DNA of 64,000 nt from Saprospiraceae bacterium. Its GTDB lineage: Bacteria; Bacteroidota; Bacteroidia; Chitinophagales; Saprospiraceae. Under the pieces are notes generated by a model. That model was not told where the DNA came from, did no database searches, and worked only from the letters and a program-made list of their open reading frames with translations. Position 1 is the first letter of the stretch. Every line of letters begins with the position of its first letter. Positions 39,017 through 48,209 of the stretch are shown here, in pieces. Location of the stretch: contig JADJYH010000010.1 of assembly GCA_016719855.1 (NCBI GenBank), positions 110,737 to 174,736 of the forward strand. The letters run 5' to 3'. A program made the translations under genes and the position numbers.

Positions 39017-39550
39017 ATGAACTTCATGCAATTTTCAAGGCTTGCCTTGCCCATCCTTCTTTGTGGCTTCTTCATCCAAGCATCTGCACAAACCGACAAG
39101 ACCAACCACCCCTTCTCCTGGAAGGAATCAACCGACCCGTGGTACATGTCGAAGGCATACACATTCAAGTACGCCGATGACCTCACTGCCAAGGGGCTAA
39201 CCACCAAAAAGGGAGCAACCGACCGTGGCCCGGTTTGTACCAAAGCCTGCAACGAAACGACCGCTCCTGGCGCCTGCACCGAAACCTTGATGAGGGATAA
39301 ATTCAAGGACATTGAGCTGTCCGGCTTCAACTTGCCACGTGGCTACAGCGGGGTAGAATATGTGACATTTGAGGTGCAAACCAATGGGAATGTGTCCAAC
39401 TACCAAGTGGTAAAGCAACCTATCATGTGCAAGCCCTGCATACAGCAAGCGGTCAATTTGGTGGCCTCGCTGGACGAATGGTATCCCGCTATTCAGGATG
39501 GGATAAGGGTCAAGAGCACGGTGTTGGTGCCCGTCTATTTCAGAAGGTGA
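39017..39550 (+). CDS. Secreted TonB-C-like domain protein
   Basis: 177 residues. Signal peptide (MNFMQFSRLALPILLCGFFIQASAQ). The C-terminal ~95 residues (GYSGVEYVTFEVQTNGNVSNYQVVKQPIM, in two parts; AVNLVASLDEWYPAIQDGIRVKSTVLVPVYFRR) follow the TonB C-terminal-domain pattern, with conserved F.V..dG.vs...V and P....G..V...v.vPv.F. There is no membrane anchor or Pro-rich linker, so this is a stand-alone periplasmic or secreted domain rather than an energy transducer. Six Cys, including CTKACNE and CKPCIQQ, could form disulfides. Confidence 0.7.
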   Translation: MNFMQFSRLALPILLCGFFIQASAQTDKTNHPFSWKESTDPWYMSKAYTFKYADDLTAKGLTTKKGATDRGPVCTKACNETTAPGACTETLMRDKFKDIELSGFNLPRGYSGVEYVTFEVQTNGNVSNYQVVKQPIMCKPCIQQAVNLVASLDEWYPAIQDGIRVKSTVLVPVYFRR

Positions 39551-39738
39551 GCGCGTGAGCGAGTGAGAGAAGTGAGCGATTTTATTTATTAGGTGGGCAT
39601 CAGCCCGTTTCAAGTGCCGCTTCGCTCAACACTTGAAACTACTGGTGCTTGTATATCACCTTTGCAAGCATCTGCCATCAAGCATTGGTGACACCTTTTT
39701 GAAAGGTGTCACAACTAGCCCCATATTCATGCTAACCG

Positions 39739-40356
39739 TCATAAAAGTCTCTTTTTCTTAGGTGGTTTGCCAAAAATCCGTTTCCAACTCGTTTTTTCCT
39801 GCCAAAGCTTTTTTTCATGGCCTATTCCTAGGAGTAGAAATGCGTTCTTAACGGCATCTTTCAACTGTGGGTATGTAAACCCATGGTTTTGATGGATTGT
39901 TTGCCAAACTGCTACAGCATTAGGAAGGAACCCAGCCACATCAAGCAAGGCTACCAAGGTTGGTGTTCCCATTGTTCTTAAATGGGGGGAATCTTTCATT
40001 AATGGTGTTTTGGCAATCTTCATCGTCAGTAAAAAATAAAAAGACATCACGCTTTGCGCTTGAGCAATAGCCTGCGCTTCTCCTTCATGGATGCCTTTCG
40101 TAGTTTGAAGAATTCCTAGTACAATTTCATCAAAGGTGGTGCAAAGCCTATAGAAACCATAGTCAATTGAGATAGAATCGGCAAAACGCTGCCGTGTGGC
40201 GAGGAATTGTGGTGGAACATTAAGGAATTCTGCCTTGACTTTTTCTGGTATCAGAAAGAAACGGAATACAATTCGGGACTTGTCCAGCAAATCCATTTGA
40301 CCTGAATCCATGAAAGTCGCCAGCACGGAATTGTCAAGGATTGCTATCAAGTTCAT
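39739..40356 (-). CDS. PIN-like domain protein, partner of TIR protein
   Basis: 205 residues. The N-terminus LIAILDNSVLATFM, with Asp8 after a beta-strand, a Glu at 38/43 (IPEKVKAEF), GIHEGEAQAIAQAQ (Glu91, Glu93) and Asp122 follow the spacing of the acidic residues of PIN-domain metallo-ribonucleases (VapC/DUF3368-like). After the PIN core come about 80 residues of an uncharacterised helical region and a very basic tail (FGKPPKKKRLL). The start codon overlaps the stop of the TIR gene (ATGA), so the two are translationally coupled. No VapB-like antitoxin is adjacent, which argues against an ordinary toxin-antitoxin pair. A role as the nuclease effector of a defence module is inference. Confidence 0.68.
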   Translation of the reverse strand: MNLIAILDNSVLATFMDSGQMDLLDKSRIVFRFFLIPEKVKAEFLNVPPQFLATRQRFADSISIDYGFYRLCTTFDEIVLGILQTTKGIHEGEAQAIAQAQSVMSFYFLLTMKIAKTPLMKDSPHLRTMGTPTLVALLDVAGFLPNAVAVWQTIHQNHGFTYPQLKDAVKNAFLLLGIGHEKKLWQEKTSWKRIFGKPPKKKRLL

Positions 40357-40865
40357 TCTTTGGTAACCTCATTTAAAACCAGCAAACCCAAGCCGATTCC
40401 GAGCAAAGCTAATAATCCGTTTTCAGATTCCTTATTTTTTTTCAATTGAGTTTCCTTATGGGAAATAGCATTGATTATGCGTCTGTTGACGGTATCCATT
40501 TGTTCCCTAAATGGGTCAAAATAAATTTCTGTGCAATGCTTAGATGCATCAGGATGAAGGCTTTTGTTTCCATCTGTACGGTATATGAGAATGATTTTGC
40601 TCTTATCTTTAAATTTCTTCCAAGCATAATTAATCTCGTCTTGTACTATTGGACTCAATGTAGGGGTAAGCGAGAATAGTATAAAGTAGTTTGATTGGTC
40701 TATCCTAGCTTGAGTACTTCTGTCCAGAATACTATCAGAATTAAAACGGTCAGGTAGAAAGACCCTGAATCCGTTTGCCGCTCCAATTGTATGCAACCTG
40801 ATAGCAAGTGTTTGCTCTTCAGGTTGATATGGATTGTAGGAAATGAACAGCGTATTGGAATTCAT
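40353..40865 (-). CDS. TIR-like domain protein with C-terminal membrane segment
   Basis: 170 residues from the ATG at 40865; a TTG 18 nt upstream is in frame. It has the TIR/SEFIR-like pattern: first strand NTLFISYN, a helix with AIRLHTIGAANGF, strand RVFLPDR, then QARIDQSNYFILFSLTPTLSP followed by IVQDEINYAWKKF, where Glu77 sits where NADases place the catalytic Glu, and strand KIILIY. After a charged linker a hydrophobic segment (LLALLGIGLGLLVLNEV) suggests membrane anchoring. TIR domains in bacteria make or sense NAD-derived signals or destroy NAD during phage infection. It is the first gene of a two-gene unit with the PIN-like protein. The locus is A+T-rich compared with flanking genes, consistent with transfer. 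Confidence 0.72.
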   Translation of the reverse strand: MNSNTLFISYNPYQPEEQTLAIRLHTIGAANGFRVFLPDRFNSDSILDRSTQARIDQSNYFILFSLTPTLSPIVQDEINYAWKKFKDKSKIILIYRTDGNKSLHPDASKHCTEIYFDPFREQMDTVNRRIINAISHKETQLKKNKESENGLLALLGIGLGLLVLNEVTKE

Positions 40866-40912
40866 AGACAATTTTTTATTCAACTAAAAATCAAAAAACT
40901 TCAGTGATTGTT

Positions 40913-40920
40913 CAAATGTA
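40913..40920 (-). promoter_or_regulatory. Putative -7 box of the TIR-PIN operon
   Basis: TACATTTG on the minus strand fits TAnnTTTG, 47 nt upstream of the TIR start. No clear -33 TTG at the right distance. Confidence 0.45.
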
Positions 40921-40939
40921 AGCGTTAATTCTTGAATTA

Positions 40940-40967
40940 GCGGAATACAGGAACACCTGTATTCCGC
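40940..40967. terminator. Hairpin between saccharopine-dehydrogenase-family gene and TIR gene
   Basis: 12-bp perfect stem GCGGAATACAGG / CCTGTATTCCGC with a 4-nt loop, located 12 nt past the stop of the gene at 40979. The T-run is on the plus-strand side (CTTTTTAT). It separates the operon from its upstream neighbour. Confidence 0.65.
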
Positions 40968-40978
40968 CTTTTTATATC

Positions 40979-42190
40979 TTATCCCATCTCCAAATCCCCA
41001 TTAATCTCCTCCTCCCAAGGCAGCCCGTACTCGCCGAGCTTTGCCAGGAACGGGTCGGGGTTGAACTGCTCCACGTTGAACACGCCCTTGCCCGTCCACT
41101 CGCCCGTGAGCATCATCATGGCGCCGAGCATGGCGGGCACGCCCGTGGTGTAGCTCACGCCTTGGGTGCCGGTCTCCTCGTAGGCGGCCTTGTGGCTGCA
41201 GTTGTTCCAGATGTAGTAGGTCTTCGGTTGGCCGTCCTTGATGCCGCTGATGCGGCAGCCGATGCTCGTCCAGCCCGTGTAGTTGGTGCCGAGGTCGCCG
41301 GGATTGGGCAGCACGGCCTTGAGGAATTCCAGCGGCACGATGTCCATGCCTTTGAAATTGATAGGCTCGATGCCCGCCATGCCGATGTTCTGTATCACCC
41401 GCAGGTGCGTCAAGTATTCCTCGCCGAAGGTCATCCAGAAACGTGCCCGCCGCAGCGTTGGGAAATGCTTCACCAGCGACTCCAGCTCCTCGTGGAAGAG
41501 CAGGTACGACTGCCTCGGCCCGATGTTCGGGTAGTTGATGGCCCTGCCGATTTCGAACGGTTCGGTCTCCACCCACTCGCCGTCCAGCCAGTAGCGGCCC
41601 CGCTGCGTGATTTCCCGGATGTTGATTTCCGGGTTGAAATTGGTGGCAAACGCCTTGCCGTGCGAGCCAGCGTTGGCGTCCACGATGTCGAGCGTGTGCA
41701 TCTCGTCGAAGTGGTGCTTGGCGGCACGGGCGGTGAAGATGTTCGTCACGCCGGGGTCGAAGCCGCAGCCGAGCACGGCCAGCAGGCCCGCCTCTTTGAA
41801 GCGGTCGTGGAGTTTCCACTGCCAGGAGTACTCGAACTTAGCGACGTCCTTCGGTTCGTAGTTGGCGGTGTCGAGGTAGTTGACGCCCGTTTGCAGGCAA
41901 GCCTCCATGATGGTGAGGTCCTGGTAGGGCAGCGCCACGTTGATGACCATCGCTGGCTGGAACTGCCGGATGAGGTCGGCCAATGCTGGCACGTCTTCGG
42001 CATCAATGGCGGCGGTGGTGATATGCTGGTGGCCGGTGGCCGCCTTGGCCGCTTCGGCTATCACGTCGCACTTGGATTTCGTGCGGCTGGCCAGCAGGAT
42101 TTCCCCGAAAACTTCGGGGTGCTGTGCGCATTTGTAAACCACGACCCGGCCAACGCCGCCTGCACCGATGATTAGGACTTTCTTTGACAT
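40979..42190 (-). CDS. Saccharopine dehydrogenase family protein (carboxynorspermidine synthase-like)
   Basis: 403 residues. Rossmann start KVLIIGAGGVGRVVVYKCAQ, then VINVALPYQDLTIMEACLQTGVNYLDTANYE (split), and the conserved CGFDPGVTNIFTARAAKH. The C-terminal domain includes NIGPRQSYLLFHEELESLV and GTQGVSYTTGVPAMLGAMM. Length and motifs fit carboxynorspermidine dehydrogenase/synthase, which makes carboxy(nor)spermidine from aspartate semialdehyde and a diamine in the alternative spermidine pathway. A lysine-pathway saccharopine dehydrogenase is the other option. The decarboxylase partner is not in the window. Monocistronic. Confidence 0.85.
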   Translation of the reverse strand: MSKKVLIIGAGGVGRVVVYKCAQHPEVFGEILLASRTKSKCDVIAEAAKAATGHQHITTAAIDAEDVPALADLIRQFQPAMVINVALPYQDLTIMEACLQTGVNYLDTANYEPKDVAKFEYSWQWKLHDRFKEAGLLAVLGCGFDPGVTNIFTARAAKHHFDEMHTLDIVDANAGSHGKAFATNFNPEINIREITQRGRYWLDGEWVETEPFEIGRAINYPNIGPRQSYLLFHEELESLVKHFPTLRRARFWMTFGEEYLTHLRVIQNIGMAGIEPINFKGMDIVPLEFLKAVLPNPGDLGTNYTGWTSIGCRISGIKDGQPKTYYIWNNCSHKAAYEETGTQGVSYTTGVPAMLGAMMMLTGEWTGKGVFNVEQFNPDPFLAKLGEYGLPWEEEINGDLEMG

Positions 42191-42198
42191 GTGTCTTG

Positions 42199-42234
42199 AG
42201 TTATTGAGTTATTGGGTTATTGAGTTATTGGGTA
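42199..42234. repeat. Tandem GAGTTATTGGGTTATT repeat
   Basis: GAGTTATTGG/GTTATT words are repeated about four times just upstream of the gene at 40979. This lies in a 454-bp gap (42191-42644) that otherwise holds a hairpin (42471) and a spaced repeat array (42521) but no gene. Confidence 0.6.
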
Positions 42235-42470
42235 GCGGGCAACTTGAAACTCCTTACTTGAAACTCAAAACCTGTTATCCGGCGGCGGCCATTCAAAAGT
42301 ACCATGCCCCCTTTGATTTGAGAAATGGGGGCGGCAGGGGGGAAGCTTTGGGGGTTCATTTATCACCAAGATTGGCGTTAATTTTGATACATTTTGTGCA
42401 ACTAAAACGATGGAAGATGGTGAGGAAGACAACACTGATTTCATGACGTTGAATAGGGCGCAAAAAACAA

Positions 42471-42505
42471 AAGGCTAAAATGTTGATTTCCAACATTTTA
42501 GCCTT
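42471..42505 (-). terminator. Terminator-like hairpin, 15-bp perfect stem
   Basis: AAGGCTAAAATGTTG / CAACATTTTAGCCTT with a 5-nt loop, followed on the minus strand by TTGTTTTTTG. It fits termination of the gene at 42645, 140 bp after its stop. Confidence 0.7.
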
Positions 42506-42520
42506 GCTGTTTCTTTTGTG

Positions 42521-42614
42521 TGAGACCTTGTTTGTACGTGAGTTTGAGACTTTTCTTCTTTTGTGAATGAGACCTTATTTGATATTGAGACCTTGCCGTT
42601 TTTGTGAATGAGAC
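42521..42614. repeat. Array of five spaced TGAGAC(C/T)TT repeats
   Basis: TGAGACCTT or TGAGACTTT begins at 42521, 42545, 42568, 42586 and 42609 (spacings 24, 23, 18, 23). Three copies are preceded by GTGAA or similar. The array lies between the stop of the gene at 42645 and its putative terminator. Confidence 0.65.
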
Positions 42615-42644
42615 TTTAGAACAACTTTCCTTTAGACTTAAAGA

Positions 42645-43244
42645 TTACTTCGATGCCAATGAGGAGTTTTCAAGCATTTCTTCCAATTCCGTGCTGTAAT
42701 TGCGAGCATAAGTGTAGTAAGCCATGCCGCCCTTCGTGCCGAGGTCAACCATGCCGAGGTCGTTGCCCGGGTTGCTGCCGTAGGAGTTTGGCGTCATGAA
42801 CGGGTCGTTCTCGTTGTTGAAAAGTGCGATTTGGCCATTGAAAGCTGCATCAGTTGTGAAGGTGAAGAGCAGCGTCTCTTCGTTAGGGAACAAATGGATA
42901 CGAGGGTTGTCAACCACAAAACCAAAGGAGACATAAGATTTGTCGCTGGCTTCTGCCGGAGCATCAACACGTGCGTTCTCGACCCACGTGCCAGCCAGGT
43001 TTTTGAAGTTGCTGTAAGCGAAGTTCGTTGGCGTAACCAACGTCACTTGGCCTGAGCCAGTCTGCGTCTTGCTGGTCGGTGAAATCGTGAAGTCGGGTTT
43101 TACGAAAACACCGTAGGTAACGTTATCGGAAAGGAGTTGGATTTTGAATTCGAGGCTGCTGCGGAAATCGGAAGACTGGGCAGAAACGATGCTCGTTGCG
43201 AAGAAGGCCAGCAGGCAGATTGTAAGTGTATTGAAAGTTCTCAT
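42645..43244 (-). CDS. Secreted protein of unknown function
   Basis: 199 residues. Signal peptide (MRTFNTLTICLLAFFATSIVSAQ), then a beta-rich domain of about 160 residues with KIQLLSDNVTYGVFVKP, GSGQVTLVTPTNF, HLFPNEETLLFTFTTDAAFNG and GNDLGMVDLG. The pattern is reminiscent of cohesin/adhesin-like modules at the start of Bacteroidota surface proteins, but there is no T9SS sorting domain and I recognise no family. The C-terminal tail (ELEEMLENSSLASK) is short and polar. Confidence 0.7.
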   Translation of the reverse strand: MRTFNTLTICLLAFFATSIVSAQSSDFRSSLEFKIQLLSDNVTYGVFVKPDFTISPTSKTQTGSGQVTLVTPTNFAYSNFKNLAGTWVENARVDAPAEASDKSYVSFGFVVDNPRIHLFPNEETLLFTFTTDAAFNGQIALFNNENDPFMTPNSYGSNPGNDLGMVDLGTKGGMAYYTYARNYSTELEEMLENSSLASK

Positions 43245-43421
43245 GTTCTTAAGTTTTTGTTCGATTGACTAACTAATTTCGTTCGATGGTACAAATATGC
43301 TCCCCGGTGTACCCTATTTTTTGCACTTATTTCAAAAACTGTGACAAACAAAACGCACGAACTACGAACTGATTTTCAGTAAATACAGGAGGTTTTGCCA
43401 AAAAACCGTGAATAAGTCCTG

Positions 43422-43974
43422 TCAGGCTTTTTTCAAAAAGCCTAAAACTTCCCTTGCTTGGTTCAAGTGCCGCTCCTCGTGCGCCACGAGGATGTCGAAT
43501 GCCCTCCCTATTTTGTAAACAATAAAGCGGTTGGCGGGCGAGGAAATCACCGTGCCGTCCTCCACCAAGTCGCCGCTCGCAGCTATTAATCCAGCTAGTT
43601 CTCGTTGGTGCTCCGCAAAATGCGTCACGATGACCGCTCTCACCTCGCTCTGCTGCGGCTCCCAAACCGGGAAGGTTTTGATTTTCTTCTTCCGCTCCGG
43701 TTCCACGCCTTGCAGGATAAAATCGCCGAACCAGTTGACTAGGAACGGCAACCGAGCTGTCAACGGCGTCCGGTAGGTGCCCGCCCGAAGCTGCTCCACC
43801 ACCGGGTAGTAGCTCTCGTTCACCACAATAATATGTTCAATCACCTGCCCGATGCTCCAAGTCGTAGCGTTCGGCTTGCGGTTCAGCTCTCGGCAGTGAG
43901 GCTGGCCGAAAGTCGTCCGTGAACGCCCTCGTGAGCCTTTCGAGTTCTGAAATCCAGTGGTTGGTTGTTTCCAT
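43422..43974 (-). CDS. DinB-family protein (one frameshift)
   Basis: About 184 residues after repair, starting METTNHWISELERLTRAFTD at the ATG 43974. A shift near 43905 continues as RELNRKPNATTWSIGQVIEH in the next frame. It has the DinB four-helix pattern with the three metal-binding His in VIEHIIVVNESYY, FAEHQRELAGL and VAHEERHLNQAREVL. DinB proteins are probable thiol- or metal-dependent transferases of poorly known function. No operon partner is evident; the next gene on this strand is the M14 peptidase at 44035, 60 bp upstream. Confidence 0.85.
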
Positions 43975-44034
43975 CTTAAAAAATTCCTGACTTTCAATAT
44001 CCCAAACCCCAATAACTCAATATCAAACTCCTTT

Positions 44035-46429
44035 TCAATTGACCAAAAACACCGCATTGCTGAACAACAACTTCCCCTCCTCCCAAAACGACCTAAACAG
44101 CGGATTGTCCACCAAATAAACAACCTGCCCGCTGCCCTTCCGCTGCACGGCGAACACGGCGGAGTTCTTCAACTGCTTCTTCACGTTGGCTCCGATGAAG
44201 CCGTGCGACAGGTAATCCTCCTCCAAATAGCCCACGTTCCAGGCATCTTTCAGCAGGTCGTAGCGCAGGCTGCTCGTTTTCAACGAAAAATAATAGTCCT
44301 TCAGGCCAAGTGCCAGCGGGTGCGACTTGTCCATTTTCACCCGCACGACGGCACCGGGGTTGAAGTCAGAAATGCTGCTCCTGCTGCGGTCCTTGAACAG
44401 CGCCGTGCGGTGGTCGAGTGCAAGTCGGTCCGTTTCTTTCAGCACCGAGTCCTTGTCTACCGTCTTGGCGAACTTCGCCAAGTTGAAGCCTTTTTTATCG
44501 GACAGTGCGGTGGTTGCATTGCCGATGGCGATAAGCTTGCCGCCGCCGCTGACCCAATCGCCCAGCTTTCCGAGCATGACGTCGTCGAAGTCGAAACTGC
44601 CCTCTGGCAGCACGAGCACGTTGAAATCCTTCAGCTCCATGCCCGAAAGCTGCACCGCATCCACGATAGTGGTCGGGTAGCTGATGTCTTTGTCGAAATA
44701 AAACCAGACCTGCCCAAACTCGTTGTTCCAGGTTTTTTCACCCGAAAGCACCAGCACCTTGGGGGCTGCGATGAGGCGCATGGCATCCGAGCCAAGGTCA
44801 TGGCCGGCCTCCACGAAGCCCGTCTGCACCGGCGTCATGGCGAGGTTCAGTCGGTTGGCAGCGGCCTGCACCGTCCTGTCAAAATCGGGGTGCTTGCGGT
44901 TGTCGCCCTTCGTGACGACGAGCGTCCCGGCTGGCCAGTCCTTGCCCGCCACCCTGAACGCCAACTCGGCGTAGCGGCACACCACGCCGTTTTTCACCAC
45001 CTCAGCCAAAAAACGGGCGGCCTGCATCGAGTTCCATGGGACGAGGTAGGCGTAGGGCGTGGTCGCCGTCGTGTTGTTTTGCTTCGCAAAATCATAGCCT
45101 TTCGAAATGGGGTCAATGCGCAGCTTGACAGCAAAAGCCTCCAGCCCGTGCGCATGGAGCAGCGACCACGCCGTGATGTCGTAGGTGTTGGAGTCCACCA
45201 TAGCGGCCTCTGGTTCGAGCAGTATTTGCGCAAACATGCCCTTCGGCTGGTAGGCGCTCACCACGAGGTCGCCTTCGCCTATGGCAAATTTGGTGTCCGC
45301 CTTGCCAGTCGAGTAATCGTAGCCACTCAAACCAGTTGGTACTTTGCCCGCCTTCCCGTAGCGGATGAGTTTTTAGAGGAAATCTCGACCGTGGAAAGCG
45401 CCGTGGCCTTGTGGTGCGCCACCCGGTCGTAGAGCGTGAGGGTGTCGCCGTTTGGAATGTTGATGGCCCGGCCAGCGCCGATGCCGCCCTGCTCGTAGGT
45501 CATGCCGATGGCGCCGTTGTAGCAGGGATAAGTGTCGCCGTAGCTGGGGTACAGCAGGTCGAAAACTTCCTTTGGTAAAATAGAGCCAGCCGTTGCGGTC
45601 GAAGTATTTCGCATGATTTTTACCGATTTCTACCTGAAAATCAGCTTGCCATTTCGACAAATATTGGTGGTAGGGCTGCGCTGCTGGCGGGAAGTAGTAC
45701 GAATCGGTATAGCCCTGCTCGTGAATATCGGCCACCACGTGGGGCAGCCAGTCGTTGTAGATTTTCAAGCGGTTTTGGGTTTCCACCTGCGTGGCCCAGG
45801 CCCAGTCACGGTTCAGGTCAAAGAGGTACTGGTTCACCCGGCCACCCGGCCACGGTTCGTCATGTTCTCTGGATGCGGGGTTGGGGTCGGGTAGGGCGGG
45901 GCTGGCCTGGCGGTACCAATCGGTGTAGCGGCTGTACCCATCGGGGTTCACGCTCGGCTCGATAAGCACAACGGTGTTTTTGAGCCACTCAGAAGTCTCC
46001 AAATTCCTGGGGTTGGCGAGGTCGTAGAGCAGGGGCATGGACGCCTCGCTGCCCGCCGCCTCGTTGCCGTGTACGCTCAGGCCGAGCCAGACGATGGTGA
46101 TGGGGTTGGCGTTGTCGGCAGTACCGGGCAAGATGCCAGCGCTGCGCAGGTTGTTCTGCCGGATTTCTTCGATGCGGCGCAGGTTCTCCGGGCTGCTCAC
46201 GATGGCCAGAATTTGCGGCCGCTGCTGGTTGGTGCGACCAAATTCCACGAGCTTCACCCGGTCGCTGTTGGCGGCCACGTGCTGGTAGTAGTCCACAAGC
46301 AAGCTGTGTTCGGTGAATTGGCTGCCGATTTTGTGGGGCAAAAACTCGTCGGGGGTGAGGATGTGTGATTGGGCGTGGGCGGACGCTGTGAGGAGGGTCA
46401 GCAGGGCGAAGGTGGTTAGTTTTAAACAT
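44035..46429 (-). CDS. M14-family zinc carboxypeptidase (three frameshifts)
   Basis: About 797 residues after repair. Signal peptide MFKLTTFALLTLLTASAHAQ from the ATG at 46429 if one A is removed from AAAA. The catalytic domain has GLSVHGNEAAGSEASMPLLY (zinc His and Glu), VVLIEPSVNPDGYSRY, LFDLNRDWAWATQ and VVADIHEQGYTDSYYFPP (third zinc His). A break near 45576 leads into EVFDLLYPSYGDTYPCYNG and EQGGIGAGRAI, the region carrying the catalytic Glu. A third break in A5 near 45372 leads into a ~430-residue C-terminal region ending SNAVFLVN. Secreted metallocarboxypeptidases of this size probably trim peptides outside the cytosol. All breaks are one-base changes. Confidence 0.86.
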
Positions 46430-46506
46430 AAAAATTGGTACACTTCGGAAAGTCGTAATTGATTCCACAAAAGTAGAAAACCCCGCAAAATCCCCCCCTC
46501 AAACTT

Positions 46507-46514
46507 TAGCTTTG
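46507..46514 (+). promoter_or_regulatory. Putative -7 box of the SDR gene
   Basis: TAGCTTTG fits TAnnTTTG and lies 22 nt before the TTG start at 46537. Confidence 0.5.
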
Positions 46515-46536
46515 CCCACAAACGAACAATTCCATT

Positions 46537-47301
46537 TTGGACAAAACATTTCACAACAAAACCGCCATCGTCACCGGTGCCGGGGTGGGCATCGGCTTTG
46601 AGATTGCCCGGCAATTGGCCGCCCAAGGTGCTGCCGTCGTGCTGAACGACCTCGACCCAGCACTGGCCGATGAAGCCGCCAGCCGCATTTCCGCCGAAGG
46701 CGGCAAAGTGTTGCCTGTGCCGGGTGATGTGAGTGACCTCGCCGTTTTGCAAAGCCTTGTAAACGAGGCAGTTGCGAAGTTTGGAAGTCTCGACATCGCC
46801 GTGGCGAATGCGGGCATCACCACCTACGGCGACTTCTTCGAGTACACGCCGGAGCAGTTCCAGCAGCTCGTGGCGGTCAATTTGCAGGGCAGTTTTTTCC
46901 TCGCCCAATTTGCCGCAAGGCAAATGAAAGCGCAAGGCACGGGCGGTCGCATCCTGTTCATGTCCAGTGTCACCGGGCACCAGTCGCACCGCCACTTGGC
47001 CACCTACGGAATGACAAAGGCCGGGCTTGAAATGCTTGCCCGTGGCCTCGTGTTGGAACTGGCTCCGCACCAAATCACCGTGAACGCCATCGCTCCGGGT
47101 GCCACGCTGACCGAGCGTACCCTCCACGACCCCGGCTACACCGAAACCTGGGAGCGCCTTACCCCCACCGGAAGGCCTGCTACCGTGGAAGACATTGCCC
47201 ACGCCGCCCTGTTTTTGCTCTCGCCCCTGTCGGGGCAAATCACTGGGCAAACCCTCGTGGTGGACGGCGGTTGGACGGCGGTGAGTCCGCAGCCTGATTG
47301 A
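46537..47301 (+). CDS. Short-chain dehydrogenase/reductase (3-oxoacyl-ACP reductase-like)
   Basis: 254 residues, typical classical SDR length. Cofactor motif TGAGVGIGF, NAG in VANAGITTYGDF, catalytic Ser in LFMSSVTGHQS, catalytic YGMTK, and the substrate loop IAPGATLTERT. The acidic residue of LNDLDP after the second strand favours NAD over NADP. It reduces or oxidises an unknown alcohol/ketone. The start codon is TTG at 46537, supported by the -7 box. It is divergent from the M14 peptidase and 78 bp upstream of the purine nucleoside phosphorylase on the same strand. Confidence 0.9.
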   Translation: MDKTFHNKTAIVTGAGVGIGFEIARQLAAQGAAVVLNDLDPALADEAASRISAEGGKVLPVPGDVSDLAVLQSLVNEAVAKFGSLDIAVANAGITTYGDFFEYTPEQFQQLVAVNLQGSFFLAQFAARQMKAQGTGGRILFMSSVTGHQSHRHLATYGMTKAGLEMLARGLVLELAPHQITVNAIAPGATLTERTLHDPGYTETWERLTPTGRPATVEDIAHAALFLLSPLSGQITGQTLVVDGGWTAVSPQPD

Positions 47302-47379
47302 AAGTTGGGCAGTTAGACAGTTGGAATTGAAGGGCTGCCATGTTCATCATTTCACCGTTTATCATTCATCATTTGCAAA

Positions 47380-48209
47380 ATGCTTTACGACCAAATACAA
47401 AAGCCGCCGCCTTTTTTGCGAAGCAAAACAGACTTCAACCAAGGTTCGGCATCATCCTCGGCACTGGCCTGAGTGGGCTGGCCAATGAAATTGAAGTGGT
47501 GGAATCCATTGATTATCAAGCGATTCCGCATTTTTCAGCGTCAACCGTCAGGGGTCATGCGGGCAAGCTGATTTTTGGCAAATTGGCTGGCGCAAACATC
47601 GTGGCGATGGCTGGGCGCTTCCACTTTTACGAGGGCTACACCATGCAGCAGGTCACCTTCCCCGTGCGGGTGATGAGAGCGCTGGGCGTGGATACGCTGA
47701 TGGTTTCCAACGCGGCGGGCAGCGTCAATGGTGACATGGAGGCAGGTGACCTCGTTTTCATTCGGGACCATATCAACCTGCACCCCGACAACCCGCTGAG
47801 AGGGCCCAACGACGAGCGACTCGGCGTCCGTTTCCCCGACATGCTACATGCCTACGACCTTGGGATGTTGGCACTTGCCTCGAATATTGCGCAAGCAAAC
47901 AACATTCGGGCGCACCAAGGAGTGTACGTGGCGCTGCCCGGCCCCAACCTGGAGACCCCCGCTGAGTACGAGTTCATGCACCGCATCGGCGCAGATGTGG
48001 TGGGCATGAGCACGGTGCCGGAGGTGCTGGTGGCCCGACATGCCGGGATGCGGGTCTTTGCGGTGTCGGTGGTGTCGAACAAGAGCTACCCGATTTCCGC
48101 CATTCAAGAGACCTCGCACGATGAGATTCTCGCAGCAGTGGGCAAGGCGTCAGCAAGGCTGACGAAGGTAGTGATGAAAATGCTTGGGGAATTGAAAATT
48201 GAAAATTGA
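47380..48209 (+). CDS. Purine nucleoside phosphorylase (one frameshift)
   Basis: About 277 residues. Phosphorolysis of purine (deoxy)nucleosides in purine salvage. The true N-terminus is MLYDQIQKPPPFLRSKTDFN from the ATG at 47380, continuing as PRFGIILGTGLSGLANEIE in the next frame if one C is added near 47441. Conserved class II PNP blocks: RGHAGKLIFGKL, VAMAGRFHFYEGY, VSNAAGSVNGDMEAGD, GVYVALPGPNLETPAEYEF and the signature VVGMSTVPEVLVARHAGM. The C-terminal residues ELKIEN and the stop codon are encoded by the left arm of an intergenic inverted repeat (48188-48263). Confidence 0.93.

Noticed and set aside
39739..40883. Ordinary VapBC toxin-antitoxin module
   Set aside because: The PIN-like protein is longer than VapC and its partner has a TIR-like pattern and membrane segment, not a small DNA-binding antitoxin.
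41162..42175. 337-residue plus-strand open frame
   Set aside because: Antisense of the saccharopine-dehydrogenase-family gene.
42199..42234. Tandem words as a possible CRISPR array
   Set aside because: No spacers and units of only 16 nt; it is a simple word repeat.
43957..45432. 491-residue plus-strand open frame
   Set aside because: Antisense of the M14 peptidase gene; no motif of its own.
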